A stretch of 64,000 bases of DNA from an uncultured Actinomyces sp. (GCA_900545825.1 URAS01000012.1:1-64000), one strand, 5' to 3'. Positions 29,392 to 39,177 are shown, counted from the stretch's first letter. Numbers and translations: made by a program. Notes: a model not told the origin generated them from the sequence alone.

Positions 29392-30843
29392 ATGACCATC
29401 GATCCGCACACGCCCTCGACCAACAGCAACGGTTCGCCGGCGTCCAGCGACGAGTATTCGTTGACGGTGGGCCCTAACGGGCCAATCGTTTTGCAAGACA
29501 CCCACTTGATCGACACGCTGGCTCATTTCAACCGCGAGAATATCCCGGAGCGTAAACCGCACGCTAAAGGATCGGGCGCGTTTGGGCACCTGGAAATTAC
29601 TGCGGATGTGTCGGAATACACGAAGGCCGATTTCCTGCAAAAGGGCCGTGTCACCCCGATGCTCGCGCGTTTTTCAACCGTCGCGGGCGAGTTGGGCAGC
29701 CCCGACACGTGGCGTGACGTCCGCGGTTTCGCCCTGAAGTTCTACACGAACGCGGGCAATTTCGACCTCGTCGGCAACAACACCCCGGTGTTCTTCCTGC
29801 GCGACCCCATGAAGTTCCCGCACTTTATTCGCTCGCAAAAGCGCCTGCCGAGTTCCGGCTTGCGCAGCCCGAATATGCAGTACGACTTCTGGTCGCTGTC
29901 GCCGGAGACGGCGCACCAGGTCGCCTACCTCATGGGCCCGCGCGGTATTCCGGCCAGCTACCGCACGATGAACGGCTATTCGTCGCACACCTATTCGTGG
30001 GTCAACGGCGACGGCCAGGTGACGTGGGTGAAGTACCACTTCATCAGCGACCAGGGCGTTCGCAACCTCACCGGCGCGCAGGCGAACGAGATCGGCGGCG
30101 ACCACCCGGACATCCACCGCGAGGACCTGTTCAACCACATCGCCGACGGCGACTTCCCGTCGTGGACGGTGAAGGTCCAGCTCATGCCGTATGACGACGC
30201 GAAGGACTACCGGTTCAACCCGTTCGACCTGACGAAGGTGTGGCCGCACGCCGACTACCCGCTGGTGACGATCGGCAAGTTCACGCTGGACAAGAACCCG
30301 GAGAATTTCTTCGCCCAGATCGAGCAGGCCGCATTCTCGCCTTCGAACACCGTCGTGGGTACGGGACTGTCGCCCGACCGGATGCTGCAGGGCCGCGTCT
30401 TCGCCTACAACGACGCCGCCCGCAACCGCCTGGGGGCGAACTTCGAGCAGCTGCCCGTCAACCGGCCGCAGGTTGCGACGAACCCCTACACGTTCGACGG
30501 CCAGATGGCCTACGAGCACGCGGGGTCTGCGCCGACGTATGCGCCGAATTCGTACGGCCGGGACTTCGCCGCGGGTTGTCGCGAGGGCGCCGAGGCGTCG
30601 TGGATGGCTGACGGCGAGCTGATCCGCACCGCCCAGACGCTGCACGCCGAGGACGACGACTTCGGCCAGGCACACACGCTGGTGACAAAGGTGCACACCG
30701 ACGCCGAGCGTGACGAGCTGGTCGAGACCGTCGCCGGCCTCATGACGAACTTCGACATGGAAGAGCCGGTCATCACGAACACGCTTGAGTACTGGCGCAA
30801 CATCGACGCCGGCATCGCCGAGAAGATCGAGGCGAAACTCTAG
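29392..30843 (+). CDS. katA: Monofunctional haem catalase (small-subunit clade)
   Basis: 483 aa. It breaks hydrogen peroxide down to water and oxygen. Motifs are the distal His region GAFGHLEIT, ARFSTVAGELG, Asn in DVRGFALKFYT...NNTPVFF, and the proximal haem Tyr in RMLQGRVFAYNDAARNRLG. The length fits clade 3 enzymes. Start ATG 29392 follows GGGAGG. It stands alone and no OxyR or Fur gene is adjacent. Confidence 0.96.
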   Translation: MTIDPHTPSTNSNGSPASSDEYSLTVGPNGPIVLQDTHLIDTLAHFNRENIPERKPHAKGSGAFGHLEITADVSEYTKADFLQKGRVTPMLARFSTVAGELGSPDTWRDVRGFALKFYTNAGNFDLVGNNTPVFFLRDPMKFPHFIRSQKRLPSSGLRSPNMQYDFWSLSPETAHQVAYLMGPRGIPASYRTMNGYSSHTYSWVNGDGQVTWVKYHFISDQGVRNLTGAQANEIGGDHPDIHREDLFNHIADGDFPSWTVKVQLMPYDDAKDYRFNPFDLTKVWPHADYPLVTIGKFTLDKNPENFFAQIEQAAFSPSNTVVGTGLSPDRMLQGRVFAYNDAARNRLGANFEQLPVNRPQVATNPYTFDGQMAYEHAGSAPTYAPNSYGRDFAAGCREGAEASWMADGELIRTAQTLHAEDDDFGQAHTLVTKVHTDAERDELVETVAGLMTNFDMEEPVITNTLEYWRNIDAGIAEKIEAKL

Positions 30844-30864
30844 ACGCCGCAGAGTGGGATGCTC

Positions 30865-30907
30865 GCCCGGGCGAGAAAGCGCGTATCGCGCGCGATCTTT
30901 CCCGGGC
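30865..30907 (+). terminator. Probable terminator after catalase
   Basis: GCCCGGG-C-GAGAAAG pairs imperfectly with CTTTCCCGGGC around a GC-rich loop, 22 bp after the stop. Confidence 0.5.
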
Positions 30908-31084
30908 GGGCCCGTGTCTGCGGCCGTTTTCACGGCAAATCACCAAATTCATAACAGTCATAGGCCGGGGCGCTCGTCGGAAGGGCGGGGCCCGCAGTAG
31001 GTAGACGCGGGCGCCTGTCACGGCGACCTCCGCGCCCGCGCCTGTGGCACGATGGCTACACGATCGAAAAAGAGGGAGGGCGCG

Positions 31085-32065
31085 ATGTCGTCGAAGAATG
31101 CGCGGGAAACGCCGGACGAAAGTTGCGGATCCGAGCCGGGGGTGGGGGCCTTCACCCATGAAGAGATCGAGAACATTGCGACCGGGCACATCCTTGACGA
31201 GCTGGAGAAGCACGACATCGCGGTCGCTCCCACCATCGTTGACGGCGATAAGCGGCTCGTTTTCGGCAACGGAGCCTTCCTGCCGATCCAGTCGGTCGCG
31301 GCCGACCTCGAGTCGGTGACGATGAACGAATGGCAGGACCACCTGGACCGCTGGGCCGATTTCGCCGTTCAGCTGGGCACACGCAAGGGCGCCGCCGACA
31401 TTCCCGCGTCGGAACTGCGGGGGATTGTCCGCGCGCGGGTGGTGCCCGCCGACTACCTGGACGGCCTGTCCTACGCGCGGCCGCTGGAGGACGGCCTGGT
31501 CGAGGCGCTGGCGCTTGACTTTCCCGACCGTGTGGGGACGGTGACCGACGCCGTCCTCGAGCAGCTGGCGCTGGGCGTCGACGAACTGTTTGCCCACGGC
31601 GAGGCGAACACCGTGGCCGAGCCGATCGACAGCGTCAGCGAGGAAAACGGGGTCATGGTGGCCAGCGGTGACTCGCTCTATCTGGCGTCGAAGATCGTTG
31701 ATATTCCGGGCTTCCTCGAGGACCAGGAGGTCGACGCGCCCGACGGGCTGTTGTTCGCCATCCCCAACCGCCACGCGCTGTTGTGGAAGGTGCCTCAGGC
31801 TGACTCGGCGCTGGGCGACGTCATGGCGCTGGCGCAGCTGGTCCAGATCCTCTCGCCCGAAAACGGCTTCGAAGCACCCGGCGGAATGCTGTCCCGCCAG
31901 GTCTTTTACTGGTCGCCCGACGGGGTCGTCGAGGTTCTCATGGCCGGCGCGGACCACTCGCGCGAGGCGATCGAGAAATACAACGAGGAATCGGGCGAAA
32001 CGATCGACCCGGACCAGGTCGCCACGGTCGTCCCGGGCGAACGCTTCACCGAGCGGTTCCTCTAG
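31085..32065 (+). CDS. DUF1444-like (YtpQ family) protein
   Basis: 326 aa from ATG 31085, preceded by GAGGGAGG. The central and C-terminal parts fit the DUF1444 pattern: an ARPLEDGLVEALALDFPDRV segment, a helix like DAVLEQLALGVDELF, and LLFAIPNRHALLWKV. There is no signal peptide or membrane segment, so it is cytoplasmic. The function of the family is not known. Copy B of the 71-bp repeat begins right after its stop. Confidence 0.6.
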   Translation: MSSKNARETPDESCGSEPGVGAFTHEEIENIATGHILDELEKHDIAVAPTIVDGDKRLVFGNGAFLPIQSVAADLESVTMNEWQDHLDRWADFAVQLGTRKGAADIPASELRGIVRARVVPADYLDGLSYARPLEDGLVEALALDFPDRVGTVTDAVLEQLALGVDELFAHGEANTVAEPIDSVSEENGVMVASGDSLYLASKIVDIPGFLEDQEVDAPDGLLFAIPNRHALLWKVPQADSALGDVMALAQLVQILSPENGFEAPGGMLSRQVFYWSPDGVVEVLMAGADHSREAIEKYNEESGETIDPDQVATVVPGERFTERFL

Positions 32066-32078
32066 CCGGTCGCGGCGA

Positions 32079-32189
32079 CGAAACGCTCACCGACCACGTG
32101 AAACGCTCACCGACCACGCGAAACGCTCACCTAAATTGTCAATTTCGGCCCCTGAGGGCCGGATTCTGACAAGTTAGGTGAGCGTTTCG
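32079..32189. repeat. 71-bp palindromic repeat, copy B, with two tandem half units
   Basis: The core is 32119-32189 with a GGCC-CCTGA-GGGCC centre. Two 20-bp half units (GAAACGCTCACCGACCACG, at 32079 and 32099) precede it in direct orientation. It lies between two convergent genes and ends 7 bp before the stop of the carboxypeptidase gene. Confidence 0.92.
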
Positions 32190-32196
32190 GGATTGG

Positions 32197-33306
32197 CTAG
32201 CGGTAGTCCGCGTACACGGCCTGGCCCGCGCCGTCGAGGATCATCGAGCCGCCGTAGGGGATGATCCACTGCGGGCGCGTGTGGCCGAACGGGATGCCGA
32301 CGCACACGACGGCCTCGGGGTTGTACCGCTCGAGGGCGTAATGCGTCATGTCGGTCAGCGACTGGCGGTAGGCCGCGCGGAACTCGTCGTCGGGTACGTC
32401 GAACCCGATCTTCGAGGTCGCCGTGCGGCCGAACGCCACGCCGACCAGGCGCCGCAGGATGCCGCGTTCGCCCAGGGCGCGCAGGAATTCGGAGTACAGC
32501 TCGGGGTCGATGAGGTCGTTCGAGTTCTCGATCGCGAGGATCGCGCCGTCCAGCCGGTCGTCCTCCTTGAACTGTGCGGCCATCAGGGTCTCGGAGAGCA
32601 CCTGGATGCACCCGCCCCACGTCGGCCCCGACACGGTGCGGGCGGGCCCGAACCATTCGTAGGGCTCGGCCGCGCGGCGGTCGCCGTCCTCGGTGAGCGC
32701 GGCCGGGTCCTGCCAGTCTTTCCCGAAGTCCTCGGACAATGCGGGGGTGTCCAGCCGCAGCACGCCGCCGGTCAAAGTGGCCGCGACCAGCGAGGACGCC
32801 TGTTCGTCGTCGATCCCGCTGCCCTGGCCCAGCTGGACCTGCGTCGACCCGCCATAGAAACTCTCGATGCCCGCGCGCCACAGGAAGTTGTGGAGGTGGG
32901 TGTTGTCGGAGTACCCGAGGAACGGCTTGGGGTTGGCGGCGATCGTGTCGCGGTCCAGGTGGGGGAGGACGGTGATCTGGTCCATCCCGCCGACGGTCGA
33001 CATGATCGCGCCGATGCTGGGGTCCGCGAACGCCGCAGTGACGTCGCGGGCACGATCCACCGCGGAGGCCCCGAATTGCCTGGTCGTCGGGTATTCGACG
33101 ACTTCGCGGCCGGTGAGTTTCCGCAGCCTGGCCATCGCCTGTTCGTGGACCTCCGGGCCGATCGCGGGTGCTGCCATCGACGGCGAAATCACGGCGATCG
33201 CCTGGTCGGGGCGGCACTTCGGCGGTGCGGCGACGTGCGGCGAACGGATGAAGGCGGCGCCCTCGGGCAGGTCGGCGGCGGACGGCCGGGCGGATTCGGT
33301 GCTCAT
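32197..33306 (-). CDS. S66-family LD-carboxypeptidase / MccF-like serine peptidase
   Basis: 369 aa from ATG 33306. The S66 triad is visible: Ser133 in the elbow GYSDNTHLHN, Glu near residue 260 (AIENSND), and a late His in PFGHTRPQ. LdcA recycles murein tetrapeptides by removing the terminal D-Ala. MccF cleaves microcin C-like nucleotide peptides for self-protection. The long form and the Ser-Asp-Asn-Thr elbow are more like the MccF branch. There is no microcin locus nearby, so the role is open. Confidence 0.85.
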   Translation of the reverse strand: MSTESARPSAADLPEGAAFIRSPHVAAPPKCRPDQAIAVISPSMAAPAIGPEVHEQAMARLRKLTGREVVEYPTTRQFGASAVDRARDVTAAFADPSIGAIMSTVGGMDQITVLPHLDRDTIAANPKPFLGYSDNTHLHNFLWRAGIESFYGGSTQVQLGQGSGIDDEQASSLVAATLTGGVLRLDTPALSEDFGKDWQDPAALTEDGDRRAAEPYEWFGPARTVSGPTWGGCIQVLSETLMAAQFKEDDRLDGAILAIENSNDLIDPELYSEFLRALGERGILRRLVGVAFGRTATSKIGFDVPDDEFRAAYRQSLTDMTHYALERYNPEAVVCVGIPFGHTRPQWIIPYGGSMILDGAGQAVYADYR

Positions 33307-33384
33307 GCGGCCGATCCTATCGACTCGCCGCCGTGACGTGCATATACACCCCGCCCCGCGCCGCACCGGCCAGCCGCCCGTGCT

Positions 33385-34149
33385 CTACTCGTGCGTCCAG
33401 GCGCGCCAGAGGTCGGCGTAGTCGCCGCCGCGGGCGACCAGGTCGTCGTGGGTGCCCAGCTCGGTGATCCGCCCGTCGGATCTGGTCGTCGGTCGCGTCG
33501 GCGCAGGCCAGGCGGATGTTGTCGGCGATCGTCCCGACGAACACGTGGTGCTCCTGGGTGACGAGGACGACGTTGCGGCGCAGCTCGTCCTCGGTGAGGT
33601 CGACCAGCGGCACCCCGCCGACCGTGACGCGCCCGGCGGCAGGCGGGTGGACGCCGGCGAGCATCCGCCCGAACGTCGACTTGCCGGCACTGGAGGGGCC
33701 GACGATCGCCAGGGTCTCGCCGGGTCGCAAATCGAGGTCGACCTCGTGCAACACGTCGCCACCGACGTGACGACGTCGCCGGCCGACATGACGCGCGTGA
33801 TGCCGCGGGCATTGTGGGCGCTGCGGTCGGCCAGCTCGTTAGCGACCGGCTGCGACCCGTAGAGGCCGGCGGTGTATTCGGTCGCCTGGCCCAGGCCGAT
33901 CGCCGCTGCGCAGACGATGATGAGGATGCCGAGGATCGCGGCCCAGCGCCCCGTCTCGGTCGTTAACCCGCCCTCGATGCCAGAATCGAGCAGGCGCCCG
34001 AGCGCCCAGGGGATGAGGGCGCCCGTCAGCGAAATCGTGACCGCCACGATGACGGTGAACGCGATCGCCCTCCAGCTGCGCTGCGCTGTGCGCTTCAGGA
34101 TGCCGCGCGCCGAGGCCGGCAGCGGGAAACGCCCAACATCAAGCGGCAT
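33385..34149 (-). pseudogene. Degenerate ABC exporter (fused TMD-NBD type) with two internal deletions
   Basis: The N-terminal part of an exporter membrane domain (two helices, up to GDVVTSVA, about 33770) is joined out of frame to a nucleotide-binding domain starting LHEVDLDLRPGETLAIVG. This has Walker A (GPSSAGKST) and a Q-loop region (VTQEHHVFVGT). At about 33480 a second junction jumps from DATDDQI to the typical end (GRITELGTHDDLVARGGDYA), again with a frame change. Four of the six helices, the LSGGQ signature, Walker B and the switch His are gone. It is clearly dead. Confidence 0.85.
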
Positions 34150-34256
34150 GAGGCGCCTGGCCCACCTGGGGAGGGCGGCGACGGGCGGAGAGGGTGCCGC
34201 GGCGTGGCGGGCACTTGTATTCTGGGTGTTGTTGGTGTCGCGAGGAGAGTACGCCG

Positions 34257-34820
34257 ATGAGATCCGCCAAGTATGCGTTTGCGCAGGCCCTGGCCCGGCT
34301 GTTGCAGACCCGCACGCTCGACCACATCACGGTGACCGAGCTGGTGCGCGAGTGCGGGACGACTCGCCAGGCGTTTTACTACCATTTCGACAGCATTTAC
34401 GGTCTCCTCGAATGGTTCTACGAGACCGAGGCCGAGGCCATGCTGGCCAACCACAAGGACCGCGACACGTGGCAAGAGGGGTATCGCAACATCCTCCACT
34501 GGATGCAAAATAATCACCAGCTGGTGGTCAATAGTTATCGGTCGGTGAACCGGGAATACCTCGAGTCCTTTACCCGTAAAGCCATCGAACCCCTGTTTAT
34601 CGACGTCATGCTCGGGCTGTCCAAAGGTCGCCAGGTCAACGAGGACGACCTCTGGTTCATTACGCGGTTCTATACGACGGCGCTCATCGCCCTCACGCTG
34701 GATTGGGTCAGCCGCGGCATGACCGAACCGGCCGATCAGCTGGCCGAACGTGTAGAGATCGTCATGAAAGACACGTTCTCGCAGGCCCTTGACAAGTTCG
34801 AGGCGCACCCGCACGCCTAG
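34257..34820 (+). CDS. TetR-family regulator (DhaS-like)
   Basis: 187 aa from ATG 34257 with GAGGAGAG upstream. The helix-turn-helix (residues about 20-50) includes ITVTELVRECGTTRQAFYYH. The C-terminal domain with many Tyr/Trp residues (YNILHWMQ-type, NREYLESF) matches the TetR_C group found in DhaS-like activators. It is transcribed toward the first oleate hydratase gene. The hydratase promoters contain TTGAC/GTCAA inverted repeats, so I infer that it controls them, perhaps in response to fatty acid. Confidence 0.82.
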   Translation: MRSAKYAFAQALARLLQTRTLDHITVTELVRECGTTRQAFYYHFDSIYGLLEWFYETEAEAMLANHKDRDTWQEGYRNILHWMQNNHQLVVNSYRSVNREYLESFTRKAIEPLFIDVMLGLSKGRQVNEDDLWFITRFYTTALIALTLDWVSRGMTEPADQLAERVEIVMKDTFSQALDKFEAHPHA

Positions 34821-34847
34821 CGTTCCCAGCTGCCCTCGCCGCCGGCT

Positions 34848-34881
34848 TTGACAACTTGCGTCAACCGTTAAGAATCTTGAC
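34848..34881 (+). promoter_or_regulatory. Promoter and inverted-repeat operator of oleate hydratase gene 1
   Basis: TTGACA (34848-34853), a 16-bp spacer and AAGAAT (34870-34875). Half sites TTGAC, GTCAA (34860-34864) and TTGAC (34877-34881) form two overlapping inverted repeats around the promoter. The block is conserved almost unchanged before gene 2. The leader to the start codon is about 165 bp. Confidence 0.65.
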
Positions 34882-35045
34882 GGATGCCCTCGATTGTCTG
34901 TTGCCGGGGCGTGCCCGCCAATTTACCGTTGATTTGTTCGGCAAAGACGCAACCCAGGGGCGGACGTGGCGACGATGAGGTCGTTGGCGTTCGTCCCGCC
35001 CCCGCGCATCGAGGGCGCTGACAACCTGCGAAAGAGGCGAGCACC

Positions 35046-36872
35046 ATGAATATCTACAAGACCTATTACCACGCCAAAGCTCCCGAGGGCATCGAAGACC
35101 GCCACGCCTACATCGTCGGCGGCGGCCTGGCCGGCCTGGCGGCGGCATTCCTCATCGACGACGCGAAGATGCCGGCCGAAAACGTCACGATCCTCGAGCG
35201 CTTCCAGGTCGTCGGCGGCTGCTGCGACGGCGTCCGCGGCGAGCAGGGCTTCCTGTGCCGCGGCGAGCGCGAGATGGAACAGTACATGGAGTGCCTGTGG
35301 TACCTGTACTCGAAGATCCCCTCGCTGGAAAACGAGGGCCGTACCGTCCTCGACGACGTCGTCGATTTCAACCGCGACGAGCCAATCCACTCCGAGGCGC
35401 GCGTCCTCACGAAGGACGGCAAGATCTACGACGGGGTCCATAGCTACGAGCTGACCGACGACGACTTTAAGCGCCTCATCCACTTCATGTCGCTGCCCGA
35501 GTCGGCGCTGGAGGACAAGGCGATCGAAGACTTCTTCGGCGAAACCTTCTTCCACTCGAGCCTGTGGCTGTGCTTCCACTCGTGCCTGGCATTCAAGCGT
35601 TACCACTCCGCCCTCGAAATGCGGCGCTACTTCAACCGGTTCGCGCTGCTCAACCGCAACGAATACCTGGAAGGCATCATCCACACCAGGTACAACGAAT
35701 ACGACGACATGATCAAGCCGCTGATCACGTGGCTGCGCGACAAGGGCATCAAGACGGTGTTCGGCGCCAACGTCTTCGACATCGAGCTGGACGAGGACAA
35801 CAACACGGCCCAGGCGATCCTCTACAAGGACGAAAACGAGGCCACCGCGCCGGTCAAGCGGATCGAGGTCGGCCCGCGCGACATCGTCCTCGCAACGGTG
35901 GGGTCGCTGACGACGTCGTACGCGTTCGGCGACAACAAGACCGTGGCGCCGACGATCCGCGACACCGACGACCTCGGCCTGTTCACGCTGTGGCAGAACC
36001 TCGCCAAGAAGGACCCGAAGTTCGGCAACCCCGACCACTTCCTCGGGCAGATCGACCGCACCAAGTGGATGTCGTTCTTCCCGACAATCAAGGGCTACCC
36101 CGAGTTCGTCCAGCGCATCGAACGCCTCACCGGCTCGAAGGCTGGCACCGGCGGCGCGATTACACTGCGTGACTCCGCGTGGGACATCTCGTTCGTCCTT
36201 CACCACAAGCCGTTCTTCCCGAACCAGGCCGACGACGAGGACGTCCTCTGGGGCGACGGCCTGTATGGCGAGAACCCCGGCGACTGCGTGAAGAAGCCGA
36301 TGGCGGAGTGCACGGGCGACGAGATTCTCACGGAATTCCTCTACCAGCTGGGGATGCTGGACATCCTCGACGAGATGCTCGAGCACACCTACATGTCGAC
36401 GTGCATGATGCCCTACATCGGCGCCCACTTCATGCCGCGCAGCCTTACCGACTGCCCGGCATACGTGCCCAAGGGCTGCACGAACATCGGGTTCCTCGGC
36501 CAGTACACCGAACACCCGGAGGAGGCCAGCTTCACCGTCGAGCTGTCCGTCCGCTCGGCGATGGAGACCGTCTACAAACTGACCGGCTTGGAGCGCGACG
36601 TCCTCGAGGTCAACCCCTCGCGCTACGACCTGCGCTACAAGGTCGAGCAGGTCAAGCGGTTCCGCGGGATCGAGGGGCGCGACGTCACGGTCAAGGACCT
36701 GCCCGAGGTCAACCCGTTCAAGGTTCACCACCTCAAGGAAGAGCTGGTCGACGCGATCAACAACGTCCCGCCGTACTACGCGATGTACTTGGGCCGCGAC
36801 CGCACGGTGCCGCTCAAGCGGTATGTGCTGAATCCGGAGGCCGAGAAGACCGACGAATGGAACTGGCGATAG
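35046..36872 (+). CDS. ohyA: Oleate hydratase (FAD-dependent), copy 1
   Basis: 608 aa of the 67-kDa myosin-cross-reactive-antigen family. It adds water to the cis-9 double bond of oleic and related acids to give 10-hydroxy acids, which detoxifies host fatty acids. The FAD-binding motif is AYIVGGGLAGLAA near residue 22, followed by ERFQVVGGCCDG and the catalytic-region GFLCRGEREMEQY with the conserved Glu and Tyr. The length is normal. It is one Ala shorter than copy 2 in the FAD helix (AAAF versus AAAAF). It has its own promoter and terminator and is 2.2 kb from its twin. Confidence 0.95.
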   Translation: MNIYKTYYHAKAPEGIEDRHAYIVGGGLAGLAAAFLIDDAKMPAENVTILERFQVVGGCCDGVRGEQGFLCRGEREMEQYMECLWYLYSKIPSLENEGRTVLDDVVDFNRDEPIHSEARVLTKDGKIYDGVHSYELTDDDFKRLIHFMSLPESALEDKAIEDFFGETFFHSSLWLCFHSCLAFKRYHSALEMRRYFNRFALLNRNEYLEGIIHTRYNEYDDMIKPLITWLRDKGIKTVFGANVFDIELDEDNNTAQAILYKDENEATAPVKRIEVGPRDIVLATVGSLTTSYAFGDNKTVAPTIRDTDDLGLFTLWQNLAKKDPKFGNPDHFLGQIDRTKWMSFFPTIKGYPEFVQRIERLTGSKAGTGGAITLRDSAWDISFVLHHKPFFPNQADDEDVLWGDGLYGENPGDCVKKPMAECTGDEILTEFLYQLGMLDILDEMLEHTYMSTCMMPYIGAHFMPRSLTDCPAYVPKGCTNIGFLGQYTEHPEEASFTVELSVRSAMETVYKLTGLERDVLEVNPSRYDLRYKVEQVKRFRGIEGRDVTVKDLPEVNPFKVHHLKEELVDAINNVPPYYAMYLGRDRTVPLKRYVLNPEAEKTDEWNWR

Positions 36873-36946
36873 CCGCGTGAGGCGGTAGCGTTCGCGAGGC
36901 GCCGGCCGCGCTAGCGGCGTCGGGCGCGTCGGGCGCAAGCCAATCG

Positions 36947-36990
36947 AAGGCCCGGGCACGCACCACATGGGGAGGGCGTGCCTGGGCCTT
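36947..36990 (+). terminator. Terminator of oleate hydratase gene 1
   Basis: AAGGCCCGGGCACGC and GCGTGCCTGGGCCTT form a 15-bp stem with one wobble pair. The matching hairpin follows copy 2 at 39112. The other bases of the 36873-37263 gap hold the palindrome at 37013 and the second promoter. Confidence 0.8.
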
Positions 36991-37012
36991 CGCATGTCGC
37001 GAGGGCGGGGCC

Positions 37013-37041
37013 GTGAACGTGATCAAAAAGGTCACGTTCGC
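37013..37041. repeat. 29-bp palindromic repeat, copy 3
   Basis: GTGAACGTGATC, A5, GGTCACGTTCGC. It lies 22 bp after the terminator of the first oleate hydratase gene. Confidence 0.85.
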
Positions 37042-37065
37042 GGGGGTGCTCTCCCAGCCCGGTCT

Positions 37066-37099
37066 TTGACAACCTGCGTCAACCGTTAAGAATCTTGAC
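37066..37099 (+). promoter_or_regulatory. Promoter and inverted-repeat operator of oleate hydratase gene 2
   Basis: TTGACA (37066-37071), a 16-bp spacer and AAGAAT (37088-37093), with half sites TTGAC, GTCAA and TTGAC at the same spacing as in copy 1. One base differs inside the first spacer (AACTTGC versus AACCTGC). Confidence 0.65.
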
Positions 37100-37263
37100 G
37101 GATCGCCCTCCTTGTCTGTTGCCTGCGCGGTGCCGGCCTTTTACCGTGAATATGTTCGGCAAAAACGCAACCTAGGGGCGGGCGTGGCGACAATGGGGTC
37201 GCGCGCCTTGGCCCCGCCCTCGTGCGCCGAGGGCGATGACAACCTGCGAAAGAGGCGAGCACC

Positions 37264-39093
37264 ATGAACATTTACAAGACCTACTACCACGCCAAACCTC
37301 CCGAGGGCATCGAGAACCGTCACGCCTACATCGTCGGTGGCGGCCTCGCGGGCCTGGCGGCGGCGGCATTCCTCGTCGACGACGCGAAGATGCCGGCCGA
37401 AAACGTCACGATCCTCGAGCGTTACCAGGTCGTCGGCGGCTGCTGCGATGCCACCCGTGGCGACCGCGGCTTCCTGTGCCGCGGTGAGCGCGAGATGGAG
37501 CAGTACATGGAGTGCCTGTGGTACCTGTACTCGAAAGTCCCGTCGCTGCAAAACGAAGGGCGCACGGTGCTGGACGACGTCGTCGATTTCAATCGCGACG
37601 AGCCGATCCACTCCGAGGCGCGCGTCCTCACGGGCGACGGCAAGATCTACGACGCCGTCCACGATTTCAAGCTGAGTGACGACGACTTTAAGCGCCTCAT
37701 GCGTTTCATGTCGCTGCCCGAGACCGAGCTGGAAAACAAGCGGATTGACGACTTTTTCGGCGACACGTTCTTCCACTCGAGCCTGTGGCTGTGCTTCCAC
37801 TCGTGCCTGGCGTTCAAGCACTACCACTCCGCCCTCGAAATGCGGCGGTACTTCGACCGTTTCGCCCTCATGACCCGCTTCGACTACCTCGAAGGGATCA
37901 TCCACACGCGGAACAACGAATACGACGACATGATCAAACCGCTGATGACCTGGCTGGAGAAGCGGGGCGTCAAGACGATCTATGGCGCCAACGTCTTCGA
38001 CATCGAGCTGGACGAGGACAACAACACGGCCCAGGCGGTTCTCTACAAGGACGAGAATGAGGCCACCGCGCCGGTCAAGCGAATCGAGGTCGCTCCCAGC
38101 GATATCGTCCTCGCGACGGTGGGGTCGCTGACGACCGCCTGTTCGTTCGGCGATAACAAGACCGTGGCGCCGACGATCCGTGACACCGAAGATCTGGGGC
38201 TGTTCACGCTGTGGCAGAACCTGGCCAAGAAGGACCCGAAGTTCGGTAATCCGGACAACTTCCTGGGGCAGATTGACCGGACGAAGTGGATGTCGTTCTT
38301 CCCGACGATCAAGGGCTACCCGGAGTTCGTTCAGCGTGTCGAGCGGCTGACTGGCTCGAAGGCTGGCACCGGCGGCGCGATCACGCTGCGCGATTCGGCG
38401 TGGAGCATTTCGTTCGTTTTGCATCACAAGCCGTTCTTCCCGAACCAGGCCGACGACGAGGACGTCCTCTGGGGTGATGGGCTGTATGGCGAGAATCCCG
38501 GCGACTGCGTGAAGAAGCCGATGGCGGAGTGCACGGGCGACGAGATTCTCACGGAGTTCTTGTACCAGTTGGGGATGATGGACATCCTCGACGAGATGCT
38601 CGAGCACACGTATATGTCGACGTGCATGATGCCGTACATTGGGGCGCACTTTATGCCGCGTAGTCTGACGGATTGCCCGGCGTATGTGCCCAAGGGCTGC
38701 ACGAACATCGGGTTCCTCGGACAGTACGCCGAGCATCCGGGCGACGCGAGCTTCACCGTCGAGCTGTCCGTCCGCTCGGCGATGGAGACCGTCTACCAGC
38801 TGACCGGGCTGGAGCGCGACGTCCTCGAGGTCCATCCCTCGCGCTACGACATCCGCTACAAGATCGAGGAAACGAAGCGGCTCGCGGGGATTGACGGGCG
38901 TGACGTCACGGTGAAGGATCTGCCCGAGATCAACCCGTTCAAGGTCCATCAGCTCAAGCAGCAGCTGGTCGACGCGATCAACAATGTGCCGCCGTACTAC
39001 GCGATGTACTTGGGGCGCGACCGGACCGTGCCGCTCAAGCGGTATGTGCTGAATCCGGAGGCCGAGAAGACCGACGAATGGAACTGGCGCTAG
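37264..39093 (+). CDS. ohyA: Oleate hydratase (FAD-dependent), copy 2
   Basis: 609 aa, same family and domain layout as copy 1. It has the FAD motif AYIVGGGLAGLAAAAF, ERYQVVGGCCDA and GFLCRGEREMEQY. Most of the chain is identical to copy 1. Differences cluster at residues about 125-215 and 270-300, so the two may differ in substrate chain or double-bond preference. The same promoter, long leader, terminator and palindrome surround it, showing that the whole unit was duplicated. Confidence 0.95.
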   Translation: MNIYKTYYHAKPPEGIENRHAYIVGGGLAGLAAAAFLVDDAKMPAENVTILERYQVVGGCCDATRGDRGFLCRGEREMEQYMECLWYLYSKVPSLQNEGRTVLDDVVDFNRDEPIHSEARVLTGDGKIYDAVHDFKLSDDDFKRLMRFMSLPETELENKRIDDFFGDTFFHSSLWLCFHSCLAFKHYHSALEMRRYFDRFALMTRFDYLEGIIHTRNNEYDDMIKPLMTWLEKRGVKTIYGANVFDIELDEDNNTAQAVLYKDENEATAPVKRIEVAPSDIVLATVGSLTTACSFGDNKTVAPTIRDTEDLGLFTLWQNLAKKDPKFGNPDNFLGQIDRTKWMSFFPTIKGYPEFVQRVERLTGSKAGTGGAITLRDSAWSISFVLHHKPFFPNQADDEDVLWGDGLYGENPGDCVKKPMAECTGDEILTEFLYQLGMMDILDEMLEHTYMSTCMMPYIGAHFMPRSLTDCPAYVPKGCTNIGFLGQYAEHPGDASFTVELSVRSAMETVYQLTGLERDVLEVHPSRYDIRYKIEETKRLAGIDGRDVTVKDLPEINPFKVHQLKQQLVDAINNVPPYYAMYLGRDRTVPLKRYVLNPEAEKTDEWNWR

Positions 39094-39111
39094 CGGCCTT
39101 TCGTTAGCAGG

Positions 39112-39153
39112 AGGCCCGGGCACGCATCCCCTGGGGAGGGCGTGCCCGGGCCT
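39112..39153 (+). terminator. Terminator of oleate hydratase gene 2
   Basis: AGGCCCGGGCACGC and GCGTGCCCGGGCCT form a perfect 14-bp stem 19 bp after the stop. Confidence 0.8.
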
Positions 39154-39177
39154 TCGTGTGTCGGGAGGACAGGGGCT

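Noticed and set aside
32079..32189. Possible CRISPR-like array (repeated 20-bp units)
   Set aside because: Only three units, no distinct spacers, and the last unit is one arm of a palindrome; no cas genes are present.
34882..35045. Riboswitch in the long leaders of the oleate hydratase genes
   Set aside because: The leaders are partly conserved between the two copies, but no stable terminator or known aptamer pattern was found.
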